Source of the DNA: Paramacrobiotus metropolitanus
Taxonomy: Eukaryota > Tardigrada > Eutardigrada > Parachela > Macrobiotidae
NCBI RefSeq assembly: GCF_019649055.1
Contig: NW_026570290.1
Span: 248,001-312,000 of the forward strand
Reading direction: 5' to 3'
DNA: 64,000 nt
Shown: positions 24,040-36,240 of the stretch, piece by piece
Layout: every line of letters begins with the position of its first letter
How positions within the stretch are numbered: position 1 is the first letter of the stretch
Program-made: the position numbers and the translations under genes
Notes under the pieces: generated by a model
Database searches by the model: none
What the model saw: the letters and a program-made list of their open reading frames with translations, nothing else
What the model was told of the DNA's origin: nothing

Positions 24040-25376
24040 ATGGAAAACGGTACGCAACGTAAATGCGGTTATTACCACAAATATTCCGAGGGAATAATTT
24101 TCTGCCTACGCATCTGTGGAATTCTAATCTGGTTTTCCACTGAATCTAGACTGCAGCGGTCTTACCGGGCCGTAGCTATGAAAACCAGTTTTACCATGCT
24201 AAGCGTCACAAGTCTGGTCGGTTATCTTCTTACCTACATTGATGCTATGGTCAACAGTGGACAGGGAAAGTTGCCATTATCTGTCATAGCAGCAGCGTAC
24301 GTAATTTGCACGCTATCAGGCTTGTTGAATCTACATTTATTCGACCGCAACAGCACGCGCCTCTTGTTCTCCATAGAACAGATCGGATCCATGCAGCTGT
24401 CAGCCACATCGCCAAAAAATTACCTCATTTTTCTATGCATCGAATGCGCTGTGATATCTGTAGTGTTTATCCCGCTGGAATACCTGCGAATGATGAGCAT
24501 TTGGCACAGCACGGTAACGGTTTTCGGGTATGAATTTTGGCCAGTGTATGCTCGCATCTTCACGGTGGTGGCACTAGGCTCGGTGATCGCTATAAACCTT
24601 GCGCTCACCCTATGTTTCGCATTCAACGCGGCGATTATCGGCGCTCTTTTTGATAGCGTTAAGCAAAAAACCGAAGCAGTATTCCGGGCTTACAAAGCAC
24701 ACCGTATTGAATACAAGCACTTCGAGTCGGAGTTGACAGCTTGCCGGGTCGAACATCTGGCCTTGACAAACATTGTGGAAGAACTCGACACAGTTTTTGG
24801 ACCAGTAAATCTGGTGACACTGGCGACATCCGTAATTATTCCCGTCCTTTTAATCAGTGTTGCGATGGGCGTGGTGCCGCAGAAGTTGGGTTATCTCTTC
24901 GTAAACAATACCGCTGATTTGATACATTTGTACTTGTCGGCCACAGTGGGTCTGTGGTTTCTTGGGCATACATTAATGAGCGCAACGTACATGAATCGCA
25001 AGGTAAGGCTGAGATCTACAAACAATGCAGCGGTTAAAGGTTTTATTTGCAGGCGCATTCCATTGAGTCGGTTTTGCACGGCATTTGTGAAGAGATCGTC
25101 ACTGTCGGTAACGATGGTCTGGATCAGCAGATCTGCAAGACACTACGCCGTCTTCATTACCATCCGGTGGAGTTTACGGCGTGGAAGATTCTGCGATTTA
25201 ACTCTGACCTTATTCTAACGGTACTAACAGATTTCCCGCCAAAATGGCTTATGGCTAGGAGGGATTTGTTTTTGCAGGTTGGTGGAATTCTGGTAACATA
25301 CCTCATTGTTGTCTACGAAATCAATAACGACAATTCTGCTCGTTCTTCACAGTTCACTTTGTCTAACCATACATAA
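24040..25376 (+). CDS. Gustatory-receptor-like seven-helix chemoreceptor 2
   Basis: Exons 24040..25002, 25053..25220 and 25278..25376, with the same phase-0 intron positions as receptor 1; 409 residues. The ATG at 24040 aligns with the start of receptor 1; the open frame reaches back to 23935 but the extra residues look non-coding. Several blocks are near-identical to receptor 1 (WFSTES, FGYEFWPVY, VVPQKLGY, LDQQICKTLRRLHY). The last helix reads VGGILVTYLIVVYEI, again without the usual QF. No damage found. Function as a chemosensory cation channel is inferred from the family. A tandem-duplicate pair with receptor 1. Confidence 0.72.
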
Positions 25377-25572
25377 CCGTAAGTGGCGCTGACGCATTAC
25401 AGTATAACCATACTGAACCTTGAAATCGATTTTTGTCCTGTTTTACAGTATTACTAAGCACTTGTGTAAAAACACTAACGAAAGTAAAGGGCTCGGGATA
25501 AAACAGACAAAGGAGAGGCTTCAAAACAAATGATGGGCATCGTGAGTTGATACCAATTCGTGGCTAATGTTA

Positions 25573-28500
25573 TTACCAAACTCCGTTCTTCTTTTGCGGA
25601 TTCATGTACGATCCCAAAGGACAACCGAAAGCCTGAGCAAATTCGGGCATGTTTGACATAGCCCCATTGATGCAGAATTGAGGCACAGCATGTACACTGG
25701 TCAGCAGTTTCATCCGGTAGGATTCGCCTGTTCGGATCTCACACCATGCCTTTAAATCAGATTTTTTACTGTTACAAAGTATCTAACCTTCTGAATGTCA
25801 TACTCATCAACATACCGTTGCCGTGGAAAGGAAGAATAGCTGTTCCGCTGTGAAATGCTCTAATCCCGGAAGCGAAGCAGTGGTGTTCACTGACTGGAGC
25901 GCTTTACGCAATGCCTGGATAACGCCAACAAAACACACCGTGCTATAGTATAAGATGACTTCAAGCACTCTATTCAGTGGTTATCCAGTGCGTACCTTAA
26001 AAGCAACCTTCAGTCCACCATTATCCGCAATGTTCTCTGTCAGCGTCAGTTGCCCGTTAACCGACCCGACATCCAGTGAGTAACGGTTGTACTGGTCAAT
26101 TAAGGACTTCGCCCGTTCTTTGTACACCGCTAATGTCTCGTTTGACCACCACGACGTCAAGCCGCCCAGCTTTCCAAATAGTGAACCTTTTACAGAAAAA
26201 TCGAGTATAGAAAAAACAGTATAAAAAATTCTGGAAATCAAAATGCACACGTCTATGTCAGAATAATTATTACATAATAATTATTTTTCATAAAATAATA
26301 ATTTCCGATACCTTGCGTGTCAAAACCATGCGTGAATTCGTGGCCTACGGTGAAGCCTGTTGCTCCATATATGACAGCTTCCGGTACATCTCGATAGAAC
26401 AGTGGCATTTGTAGTATGGACAGAGGATTGTCTGAAATGGAAAAAATCTTGGCAAATTAATGCGATCGAAACTCCCGTATCGTCGCGCTGTCTTCTTACA
26501 TAAGGTGTTCGTCACCGGCTCATAAGCGGCATAAATCTGTGTGTTATCATAGGCATTGTCAAGGGGATCATCACGGTGCCACATAGTAGCCAGTTTGGCC
26601 ATATTTCGGATGGTTCCGCTTTCGGTTACAGCTTGGAGAGTCTCGAAAAAATTCGCGCGTACTTCAATCTGTAAAATATTCGCGCATTCAGATAATTCAA
26701 CCGCTTACAAGCCACATTTCCTTACATTTTTGTAAAGGTCATCAATGCGCTGACGAATTTCCGGCTTGGATCGATAGCTAACCATGAACTGTATGTTGCG
26801 CATTTTTTCCTGCGCGTACGATCGCGTTGCATTATCCAGCCACGGAGTTTCAGCTAACAAATCGGTCAGACTGCTTTGCAGATACCTGGCAAATATCGTC
26901 GCCTACACAATGAAAGTTTCAGGCTTACCATTACATTCTCCATGTCTCACATAGCTAGCGGCAGTTATAATACCTTTAATTTAACTTCCGCTGGGCAAGC
27001 TGATTACACAAACTACAAACTGCAGTATTACACTAGATTTGTACGCAATATGGATGCATTACATATGTTTCCAAAGGTTTATATTTTGTAGTGGATTCAT
27101 AATAATGCTATTATTAAAACATTCACATAAACTGTAGACGTTTTGCTTCTCGTAGACTGTAGTAAACCAAATAATACCTTTTCTGAGATAATATCCGACG
27201 TGTTGAGGTATTTGGCGTACATCTCATTGATCGCCAATGGCATCGTGCTGGTGACATACTGCATGCACAGGCTCTGGGTGTCACCAGTGAATTTTGTCCG
27301 GTACTTTTTCGGCAGCCAATCGCGGTTGCCCGCGATAATCTTCCAGCCGATATAGTTAGCCAGACGGCGCTTACCATCCGCCCCGGCACTTTACAGTTCG
27401 CGCAGTTTCTCATCGACTTTCGTTAGATAATTCGGGCTCATAGCAACCACCGGCGTTTCATCCGTGATCAAATGCGATATGTTGGCTCGGATAAAAAGAG
27501 TCCGCACAAAATCCGTGAAATTGGATAACAGTGCCGACTGAAAGTTTTTCGCTCTCTGTAGTTCTCCTAAGGTTGTCTCTGCTTTATTGTCTGTTAAATC
27601 TGTTTTCTGTTCTGCGGTCTTCTTGGCCTATTGCATGTAATCACAATGACCTTTAGCGATTCATCGTTGTACATATTTGCACCCAGTTTCTTACCAAGAT
27701 GATTGTCCGGCCGAAACCCACGATACTCGTTACATCTTTCTGAAATTCTCTGCTGTTCAAATTAACTGACGAATTGGCATCGCTTGCTAAATCCGTTGCG
27801 ATTGCCGTCACCCAATCCAGGTACTCCTTAGTGTACCCCTCGCCTCGATCACTGGATAGGACGTCACGGCTGTATATTTCTGTGGGCTCGTCAATTTCGA
27901 TCCAGTACTTGGAAGCATCATACAAGCTGTTCTCCACAGAGATTCTCAACAGAATCGGCTGCTGAGAGTAGAAAGCGGAAACGAAAATCGAGTTCAACGA
28001 GGCATTCGCCGACCAGTTTTTCTGTAACAGCGGCCAGCCTCCGATCAGGCGGTCTAGTGTGTCCAGTAACGGTCTGGTGCCTAGCTTTTCGCGTTGCTCT
28101 GCAATTTACAAAAGCCAGACTACACAATAAACACCGCATTTTGCTCATTATTGTTCTGGTTGTGTTTTTTTGGAAGAAACCAAGGAGCGAAATATAGTTC
28201 TGGGAAAAGAGTAAATAATTGATAATTGTGCAAAGGAAAGACCGTGCGCAAAAGTTGTAGGGACAAAATTATGGAAGGCGCTACTGCTATTGGCAACTGA
28301 TAAAATGCGCAATAATTACTGGTTCGCGCTTTATTATTGCAACTTCTGATTTCAGGCTTTGTTGAATGTTTTTAACAGGCATTCTGGAACTTTTGGATAA
28401 ACACTTGACACGAAAAATTGGGGTACAACCTAGTACCGACACATACCATCATCGGTGCATTGTGCATAGACCCTTCTTGCGGTGGTCCCAGCATAAAAAT

Positions 28501-28975
28501 TCGTGGCTTCCGTTGAGTTGAGTATGTCTACAACCAATGATGCAATCAGTACGAGTATAGTGCATGCAGCGTGTCATTTTGTGGGCACTGTAAAACGCAC
28601 ACAAACTGCGTACCTAGCTTTGCTTTCGTTACTCTTGGAGAGAGCGAATCAATAAAATAAAACGCCGGTGGTTTATGGTTGGCTATATACTTTCCGCAGG
28701 CGTATGCGTAGAAATCATCGCACGGATTGGCTGATGTATTCACACTGTCCTTTATATCTTGGGCTAACAAAAGAATCCAGCTGCGTGAAGCGAATCACTT
28801 TTATAGTTTAATCGCTACAGTTGAGGTCTTTACCTTTCAGTTGGCAAACATCGGCTTGGCAAGCCTCCGATGCAAAGGTTCCATTATAGAGTATACCCGC
28901 TGTGTTGAAGCTTTGCGTATCACAGAACACAGTAGGAAATATTAATACCAACATCAACCAACTTATAGTCGACAT
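25573..28975 (-). pseudogene. Neprilysin-type M13 peptidase A with in-frame stop
   Basis: Eleven exons on the - strand: 28834..28975, 28614..28763, 28447..28527, 27695..28098, 27178..27627, 26726..26902, 26500..26668, 26312..26431, 25996..26186, 25816..25914 and 25573..25749. The total is 2160 nt with every phase consistent. A signal peptide replaces the usual membrane anchor. Present are NPCDDFYAYACG, the zinc motif HEFTH (about 555-559), ENIADNGG with the zinc Glu, and the C-terminal MNPQKKNGVW. Codon 338 is TAA (27391..27393), where genes B and C read Glu or Asp. The substrate-binding NAxY is YAAY, and the Arg six residues after the catalytic His of VHAVP is Cys. Splice sites are otherwise intact, so inactivation looks recent. 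M13 enzymes cut short extracellular peptides. Confidence 0.8.
27391..27393 (-). other. Premature stop codon in peptidase A
   Basis: TAA inside the context KLREL-stop-SAGADGKRRLANY. Paralogue B reads RLRELENAG and C reads KLREMDSAG, so a Glu or Asp codon was probably changed by substitution. The frame continues normally on both sides. Confidence 0.85.
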
Positions 28976-29818
28976 TCTGCGACAATCTCTTCTCGCCGTT
29001 CTAGCAATGACTACGAGTACTGGTATTAAGCGATGAGGTGCTAATGAGGTGTATGACTTGTCTTCTCCGATGATTTAATCCTCGGGCAAATTCACTGCAG
29101 TTCGATTATGCGGAGCGAACGGGAAGTGGAGCACGTACGGTCAGTTTTAGCTGAAGTGCCTAAGGATATTCGTGCCAGCGTATTGGTTTTTTTCCTGCAT
29201 TGCCGGTTTTTCTTGCATTTTCCTACTCTTTTACAAATCTGTCGGCAGTTTTGCGCTGCCATAAGTGATTATGCAACATTGCTAATTATATTTTCCAGTT
29301 TCTAGCGCCCGCTGCTTGTTTATTCCCAGATGATGAAAATTACAATAACAGTTAGCGTGATCCGCGATTCTTCGGCCCACAAACTGCGTTCTAAAGCCGT
29401 GCCCACAGGCCACAGATATTATGTTATTGCAAACGAAAAAAAAAGATGTTGACTGTATTAAAATTGCAGTAAAACAATTAAGTATTATTATTACAACTGC
29501 GCCGCATGCTGCCTTCAGATCGATGCGGCTGTGCTACTTTGAAGTACCTTACGAGCTTTGGTGCAAACCTGCAGAAGCAATACTTAGCTGCAATCCGACG
29601 AAGATTTCTAAAATAATCACGACGTTTGGCCGATTATCACATACGTGGACGGAGGAGACTGACCTCAGTAGTAGGATTTACGTTATTCGGCCACAAGAGC
29701 AAGCGGCTCCTTTCATTTTCTTCGTGCAACAAACCATACGGAAGGTTCGAGAGCATTCTGCCTGGATAAGAAATTGATATCAACCACATTGATGCTGAGG
29801 TATTTATTTCAGTGACGC
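28976..29818. other. Intergenic, no supported gene
   Basis: Region upstream of peptidase A. The open frames at 29108 and 29421 (+) show no recognisable domain. Confidence 0.5.
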
Positions 29819-30133
29819 ATGCATCTTAGGTCTTACGGCGCCAGCAGAGCTTCTTTCGCTGACATGTTTGTGAGTGTCACTGTTGCATTTCTTTCTAATT
29901 TCGGCTACGACTTTCAACTGATATACTTACTTCTACTCGTAAGTAGAGGCAGTGATTGCAAATTTCGTAAAACCTGTAAGCTGGGGCTTGCTTTGCGTTT
30001 TGCATTGAATTCTGTGACGATTGGCGCACTTTTTGTTCTTAGCAAGCGAAAATGCGAAGAATTGTTTCGAGAAAATACAGCACGTCACATGTACTATAAA
30101 CCCTTAATCATAAGCCCCCGGCGTTTTATTTGA
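29819..30133 (+). pseudogene. Gustatory-receptor fragment
   Basis: An open frame whose translation matches the middle of receptors 1 and 2: FGYDF, then LALRFALNSVTIGALF, KRKCEELFRENTARH. The helix 1-4 part and the C-terminal exons are missing, and the reading frame stops soon after. A dead fragment wedged between peptidase genes A and B, showing that receptor and peptidase duplications were interleaved. Confidence 0.75.
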
Positions 30134-30178
30134 TCGGTTCGTTCTCTCCAAAAGTATCGTTTATCAGCACAGATTTCG

Positions 30179-33100
30179 TCACCATACTCCGTTTTTCTTT
30201 TTTGGATTCATAGGGGAACCAATGGTGCAGTTAAAGGCTTCGGCAAATTCTGGCATATTAGACATCGCACCGTTGATGCGGAATTTCGGTATGCCGTGCG
30301 TACTAGTCAGTAGTTTCAACCGGTAGTCATTTTTCGATCGCGTTTCACACCAGGCCTAAAAAGGATACTACCTCACTAAATGCCATTAGAGATACCTGCA
30401 AGCTTATTACCATACCGTGCTAACGCCAACGAAAAATAGTTGTTCCGGCGTAAACTTTTCCAGTCCCGGCAAGGATCCCGTAGAATTCGTTAACCGCAGC
30501 AGCTTGCGAAATGCCTGCGGTATGTGAAATTATTTAATTTTACTTTTTTATGCAGATAATATTGTAGTATTGGACAAATTAAAGCGGAGCACCAGATTTA
30601 ATTGTTGTGTTCCGTATATTAGTAAAAGATCTATCAAACGCAATCGCTATACCTTGAAAGCGACTTTCAAGCCGCCATTATCAGCAATGTTTTCGATAAG
30701 AGTCAGCTGACCGTTAACCGATCCAACATCCAACGAATACCGATTGTACTGGTCGACCAGCGATTGCGCGCGGGTTTTATACATGGACCATGTCTCGTTC
30801 GTCCACCAGGACACTATTCCACCCAGCTTACCGAATTGAGCACCTGGGTGCAGTAGAACTGCCACTTCACACAGTATTTCTCAAGTTTTACATACGAGAG
30901 CATGTTGTTCCAACGAAAGCAGCCCAAGTTGATTCAAAAGTATATGTACCTCGGGTGTCGAAGGCGTGTGTAAATTCGTGGCCCACCGTGAAGCCGGTGT
31001 CTCCATAGTTGATGGCATCGGGAAAATCGGGATGAAAGATTGGCTTTTGCAAGATTGCCAATGGAATCACTGAAAATCATGGACATAAACTGCAATGCCT
31101 TTATATAAAGCATTAGTTTTCAAGTGCGACACCAACGCACAAATGTGGAAGACCCTCGCTGTTTTTACTTACAACTTTAACAAATGATTGGCTTCGGCGG
31201 CTTGTAATAAGGAGCATGCATGCGAACACTAACAGCAGGTATAGGTATATCCTGTACATTGCACAGCTTTATGTGGCACCGTACAGTGTAGTAAAAAACT
31301 AAATGCTTCGTTGTATGCCCACTGCTCAGACAGGCGCTTTTCTGGTCCAGTACTGGCTATTTACACTCAGTGCTGGCTATTTACGTAGGTATATTCGCGC
31401 ACGAATTCGAATGTCCATATACTCGAAATACATATATTCCAATATACTCGGAACGAGTATATTCGCGCTGCTTACGCATGTACTTATACTTCGAAGTATT
31501 GATTTCATTACACAAATTTTCAGCCGAAGTCCGACTGCACCGGATTTATACGTTTTGTAATGTATTGCAGTACGTACCCATCGTGCTTGTTACTGTTTCA
31601 TAAAACGCGTTGACTCGTGTAGTATCCCACACGGTGTCGTTCCGCTGGAAAACTGTATCCAGCTTGGCTAGGTTCTGGAGACTTTCGAATTCTTTGATTG
31701 ACTGAACAGTTTCATAGAAATTGGAACGCACGGTGATCTAATATGCATCACAAATCATTAGCCCAAACGAAATGCCTGTTTATTAAAAACCATATACATT
31801 CTGGTACAGGCTGTCGATTTTCTTTTTAGTTTCCGGCGTGGATGTATAGCCGATGACAATCTGGATGTTTTGTAATTTCTCCAGAGCGTACTGTCGTGTG
31901 ACGTTGTCCAGCCACGTCGATTCCGTTATCAGATCCGATAAACTACTTTGTATATTTTTGGCAAACGGTGTTGCCTACAGATGTAGATAGAATGTTTCAA
32001 AACTTTAGAAAAAAATACGTAATTTTATGTGGCTGTTAAGCAACTGCGAAACTCAAGCCTGACCTTCGCGATAACGTTGGAAGCATTTACGCGTTCGGCG
32101 TATATTTCATCGACCAACAATGGCATCACTTCAGTCACATACTGTGCACACTTGGCATTCATATCCGCGCTAGTAAACTTGGACTTGCCGCGGTACTCTT
32201 TTGGCAGCCAGTTGCGACTGCCGACGATCACTTTCCAACCGATGTAGTTCGCTAATCGCCGTTTGCCCTCGATACCAGCATTCTCCAGTTCCCGCAGTCT
32301 TTCGTCGACTTTCATCAAATAATTTGGACTCATGTCCACCACCGGCGTATCGTCCGTGATCAAGTGTGATTTGTTGGCGCGCTCGAAAATTGTTCGTATT
32401 AAATCCGTTAAATTTGATAATAAGACCGACTGGAATTTCCGGTTTCTTTGTAACGCCCCTAAAGTCGTCACTGCTGTCTTATCCTTCATATCCTGATCCT
32501 CTACAGCTGTCTTTTTTGCCTGCAAAAAGAAGGTCACTTAAAAAAGCGACCAAACAAGGAAAACAGCGAGGAGAATTTACCATAATTATGGTTCGTCCAA
32601 AATCCACAATACTCGTTATATCTTTCGTAAACTGAACAGCGCTAGTGTTGACCGGCGAATTGGTGCTGTTGACCAGCATGGTCGCCATTTGTGTCACCCA
32701 TTCGATATACTCTTGCGTGAGTTTCTCACCGCGTTCACTCTCCAGTACATCGCGAGAATAGAATTCCGTCGGCTCATCCAGCTCAATCCAGTACTGCGAA
32801 GTGTTTAGCATACTCAACTCTACGGAGATCTTCACCAGCATCGGTAACTGCGAATAATATGCGGAGACGAAGATTGATTTCAGGGTGGCGTTTGTCGTCC
32901 AGTTGGACATTATCATCGGCCAACCGCCAACTAAATTATCCAGCGTATTCAGCAGCGGTTTGGTGCCGAGTTCTTCCGTTAATTCTACAATTATTCATTA
33001 CAGCAGCTAGAAAGTATGATACAGTATAAAGTAAGCACAAGTTTTACTATCGTCAACACATTGCGCAAACAGTTTCCTCGCCGTTATTTCCGCGGTGCAG

Positions 33101-33554
33101 TTCGTGGGTGCCGTTGATCGTAACAAATCTGCATCATAAATTAACAATTTGTCCATACACATTCACGCAGTTTATTAAGAGAGTCTAATGGTAAAGCTTA
33201 CCCTGTTTAGTTTTTGCGACTGTTGCTGAAATAGCTTCAAGGAAGTAGAATGCTGGTGGAGAACGCGTTGCGGTGTAATTTCCGCAGGTGTATGCGTAAA
33301 AATCATCGCAAGGATTCAGTGATTCGTTCAGGCTGCTCTTTATATCCGTGGCTAGGTACAGAATACATAAAATTGGTCAAATAAATACTACCACTTTAAA
33401 AAATTTAAAGCAAACATCCAGAACATAATCTCTCTTTACCTTTCGCCAGACAAATATCCGTTTGGCAAACATTTGATGATACCGGCGCGAACTGGACTAG
33501 TAAACAGTTTATTGTCAAGAATAGAAGTACCCTCAGATCAGTTTGAACGATCAT
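30179..33554 (-). CDS. Neprilysin-type M13 peptidase B, secreted
   Basis: Same exon-intron layout as peptidase A. First exon about 33440..33554 (signal peptide, then VCQTDIC), last exon ending at 30179 with MNPKKKNGVW. Seen in order: NPCDDFYAYTCG, the QCVDD block, a long helical exon (32025..32537 region) with ELENAGIEGKRRLANYIGWK, VNAFY (substrate-binding Asn-Ala), GHEFTHAFDTRG (zinc HExxH), ENIADNGG (third zinc ligand), and THGIPKFRING with the catalytic His and substrate Arg. All catalytic positions are present, so it is probably active. The family hydrolyses small extracellular peptides such as neuropeptides. It has an N-terminal signal peptide rather than the type II anchor of vertebrate neprilysin, so it is likely secreted. 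Confidence 0.85.
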
Positions 33555-34600
33555 TATGGTTATGGACTAGACCATAAAAACAACTATGGAGAGATTATCC
33601 AGAGTTCCGTTTCCTAGTTATACTGCTTTAAATCTGCGCGGCAGTTATGGTTTTGCGGTTGCATAACGGAGAATACTTGCTTGCCTTCTTGTCAACAGCA
33701 AAACATTACGGGTGCCGCAAATCTGGCTTTTAACTGACAATGCCCTGTGGCTTCAAAGTTTTTCCGTACGCTGACTGAAAAACTTAATATGATTCAGCCT
33801 ACATTGGTATGCAGTGTAAAATAGCATCATAATTAAGCGGACATTCCGCTTATCTTGTAGCACCACTTCTTGATAATCGCTAATTACTGCCAACTTAATT
33901 CTGGTTCTATTTCTTTACTATTTCTGTTCATTCTGCATGGTTGCAAAAAGACTGCGCCCGACTTTTATGAACTTTATTAACCAAACGATCGTCAGCAGTG
34001 TTATGTAACGGAAGAAACGTACTTACATTCATACAAGCGTTCCGTTTGTGGTATAATGTTAAGACTGTAATTTTATTTTGCAACGTAAAATAAATTTAAA
34101 GAACCAAAATCGATTCCGTAATATAATGCCCACCAATCGCGAAGCTCATTGCCAGAAATTATCTTCTATCGATGCCGCTGCATTCGCATTTCGCTGATGT
34201 GCCAGTGCAGGCTCCGTCTGACAGTGGACGCGTCACCATTGCTTTCCTTCGGATCGGCATAGCGGACGAATTAAACATCTTGCTTCCGCTTGTAGGTTAT
34301 TACACCGCGGCAACTACGTACCAGGCGGCTTTTCTTCGATGCTGCTGCGATTTTCCGGAACCTCCTACTGTAGATTTACCGGTACATCTGCGGAATATGA
34401 TCCGGTAATGATTTTTACAATCATCATCATCCGCTTCAGTACTGTAAAAAGGTACACGTTCAGTTGCATTCTCACACGCGTCTTCATTAATACTTTAGCC
34501 TTTGTGCTAAGGAACCTGTCGCTGCAAAATTATGATAATTATCTAATCGCCCATGAAGAATGTCACCGTCCGACGGCATCCGTTACGGTGCCCCAACGGA
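33470..34600. repeat. Segmental duplication, copy 1
   Basis: Matches 35388-36240 in order and orientation: the peptidase B first-exon sequence (gatgataccggcgcgaa versus gacgatgccggcgcaaa), then gccgcaaatctg(g/a)ctttta, then the defensin-like coding region, then ctgcaaaat(t/a)atgataat. The right-hand copy holds the intact peptide gene. Confidence 0.75.
34165..34530 (-). pseudogene. Degenerate copy of defensin-like peptide gene
   Basis: On the - strand this aligns with the intact gene at 35836-36147: a C-terminal DGACTGTSAKCECSGIDR-type ending is recognisable and the CxSEGKQW segment is followed by TGA where the intact gene has Cys. About 17 nt of the middle (between the second Cys and ADGAC) is deleted. 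No usable reading frame remains. Confidence 0.75.
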
Positions 34601-34921
34601 GATAGTCTGTGCGGTCCGCTTCAGTTTCTTCCGCTTCGATTTCAGTTCTGATTAACCGCTTCCTGTGGCGCTCCGGTAACTACCTGCTTGCTGCCCAATT
34701 AATCTCGGAGATGGCAGTAAGGCCAAGTCGTGGTGGGGCTATTTGGGGCGCTTTCGGTTCGGCATGCATAAGAAGTGTCGGTGTAACTCCAACATGATTG
34801 ACAGTGTTACATGGAAAGATTCCGGCAGCTACGAACGCTGGTTCTATATTAACGATCGTCTTGACGGTTAGACCGTCCAGGAAGCTTATCTGTACGCCAT
34901 CTAACTTTTTATTCTGGAGTG

Positions 34922-35075
34922 GTCAGGAATTTTTGTTAGGAAATTTTGTTAGGAAATTTTGTCAGGAAATTTTGTTAGGAAATTTTGTTAGGAAATGAAA
35001 TTTTGTTAGGAAATTTTGTTAGGAAATTTTGTTAGGAAATTTTGTTAGGAAATTTTGTCAGGAATTTTTGTTAGG
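34922..35075. repeat. 13-bp tandem repeat array
   Basis: About twelve copies of gttaggaaatttt with single-base variants (gtcagg) and one short insertion. It sits between the two copies of the segmental duplication. Confidence 0.9.
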
Positions 35076-35387
35076 TTCGGTATTGAGAATCTGCAATTAT
35101 CGAATGTCCCTAGATAAGGTTTACGATACATAGCAGCGCCTTTTTCTGGTCAGGGTCAGAAATGGATTGAAATGGTTCAGTACTTCCGTCTGTACCGAAC
35201 AACTGTGTTCTGTCGCAGTACAGGATAACAGATAGTGATGCAGAAACTATTAGTAATATACTAAATAACTAGTAAGCATTAATTGTCATCCTTTGTTTAT
35301 TTGCTTTTACAGATGCATAGACTCTTTGATCAAAGTATCAGCTTAGGTTTGCATGACTGTACGAAAACTACGGAGTAGGAACAGCGT

Positions 35388-36240
35388 TCATGACGATGCC
35401 GGCGCAAATCGGACTAGTAAGAAGCTGATTATCAGGAGCATACTACCTTGATGAGGTTCAGCAATCATTATAAACCAGGCTTTAATAATAACATGAGAAA
35501 CTATCGAAAACTCCACTTCACAGCAAAAAGTATTTTTACTGTGGAACGAAATTTTCGGGACGGTTGTGGTTACTGGTCTTAGTCGAGAAAACAGCAAAAC
35601 ATTATAGGTACATAGCCGCAAATCTGACTTTTAATTGCAAATGTCCCATAGCATCGCAGGCCGTACGCCGATAAGAAACACAATAATTATGATTTACTCC
35701 CCACGGGTATGCAGTGCAAACCAAAGTAAGTTCCATATTATAAAATTTAAAAACAAACATAGGAAGTTCCATATTGTAATGCCCAATACCACATCAATCG
35801 TGAAATGCTCAGTGATCCAGTTTTATGACATTTAGCTATCTTCTATCCAAGCCCTTGCATTCGCATTTTGCTGGTGTGCCAATGCAGGCTCCGTCTGCAA
35901 ACCGCATGTTGTGACAGTAGACGCGGCACCATTGCTCTCCTTCGGGCCGGCATAGTCGACGAATTCGTCCTCCTACTTCCGCTTGGGACACTGCGGCAAC
36001 TACGGACCGGACGGCTCTCCTTCGATGCAGTGATTTTCCGGAGTTTCCAAGATTTAGCGGTATATTTGCGGAATATGACCCGGTAATGGTTACTGAAATC
36101 AGCACCATTCCGGTCAATATTATGAACAGGTAAAAGTGCAATAGCATTTCAGACACGTCTTCAAATCGTTCTGGTTTTGCGTTAAAAAACCTCTCGCTGC
36201 AAAATAATGATAATTTTTTCGAAGAAGCACTTGACATAGG
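35388..36240. repeat. Segmental duplication, copy 2
   Basis: Partner of 33470-34600. Its left end (35388-35480) is a decayed copy of peptidase B exon 1 on the - strand, with no downstream peptidase exons. Its right part carries the intact defensin-like gene. Confidence 0.75.
35836..36147 (-). CDS. Defensin-like six-cysteine secreted peptide
   Basis: A single-exon gene of 103 residues. The ATG at 36147 starts a strong signal peptide (MLLHFYLFIILTGMVLISV); the open frame reaches back to 36237 without adding anything useful. A pro-region with basic runs (HRRR, RIRR) precedes the mature segment. Cysteine spacing in the mature segment is C-x7-C-x3-C-x9-C-x6-C-x1-C, with GxC before the fourth, which is the CS-alpha-beta pattern of invertebrate defensins. 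Probably an antimicrobial peptide acting extracellularly; this rests on the cysteine pattern alone. The intronless form and a broken neighbour copy suggest rapid turnover. Confidence 0.72.
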   Translation of the reverse strand: MLLHFYLFIILTGMVLISVTITGSYSANIPLNLGNSGKSLHRRRAVRSVVAAVSQAEVGGRIRRLCRPEGEQWCRVYCHNMRFADGACIGTPAKCECKGLDRR

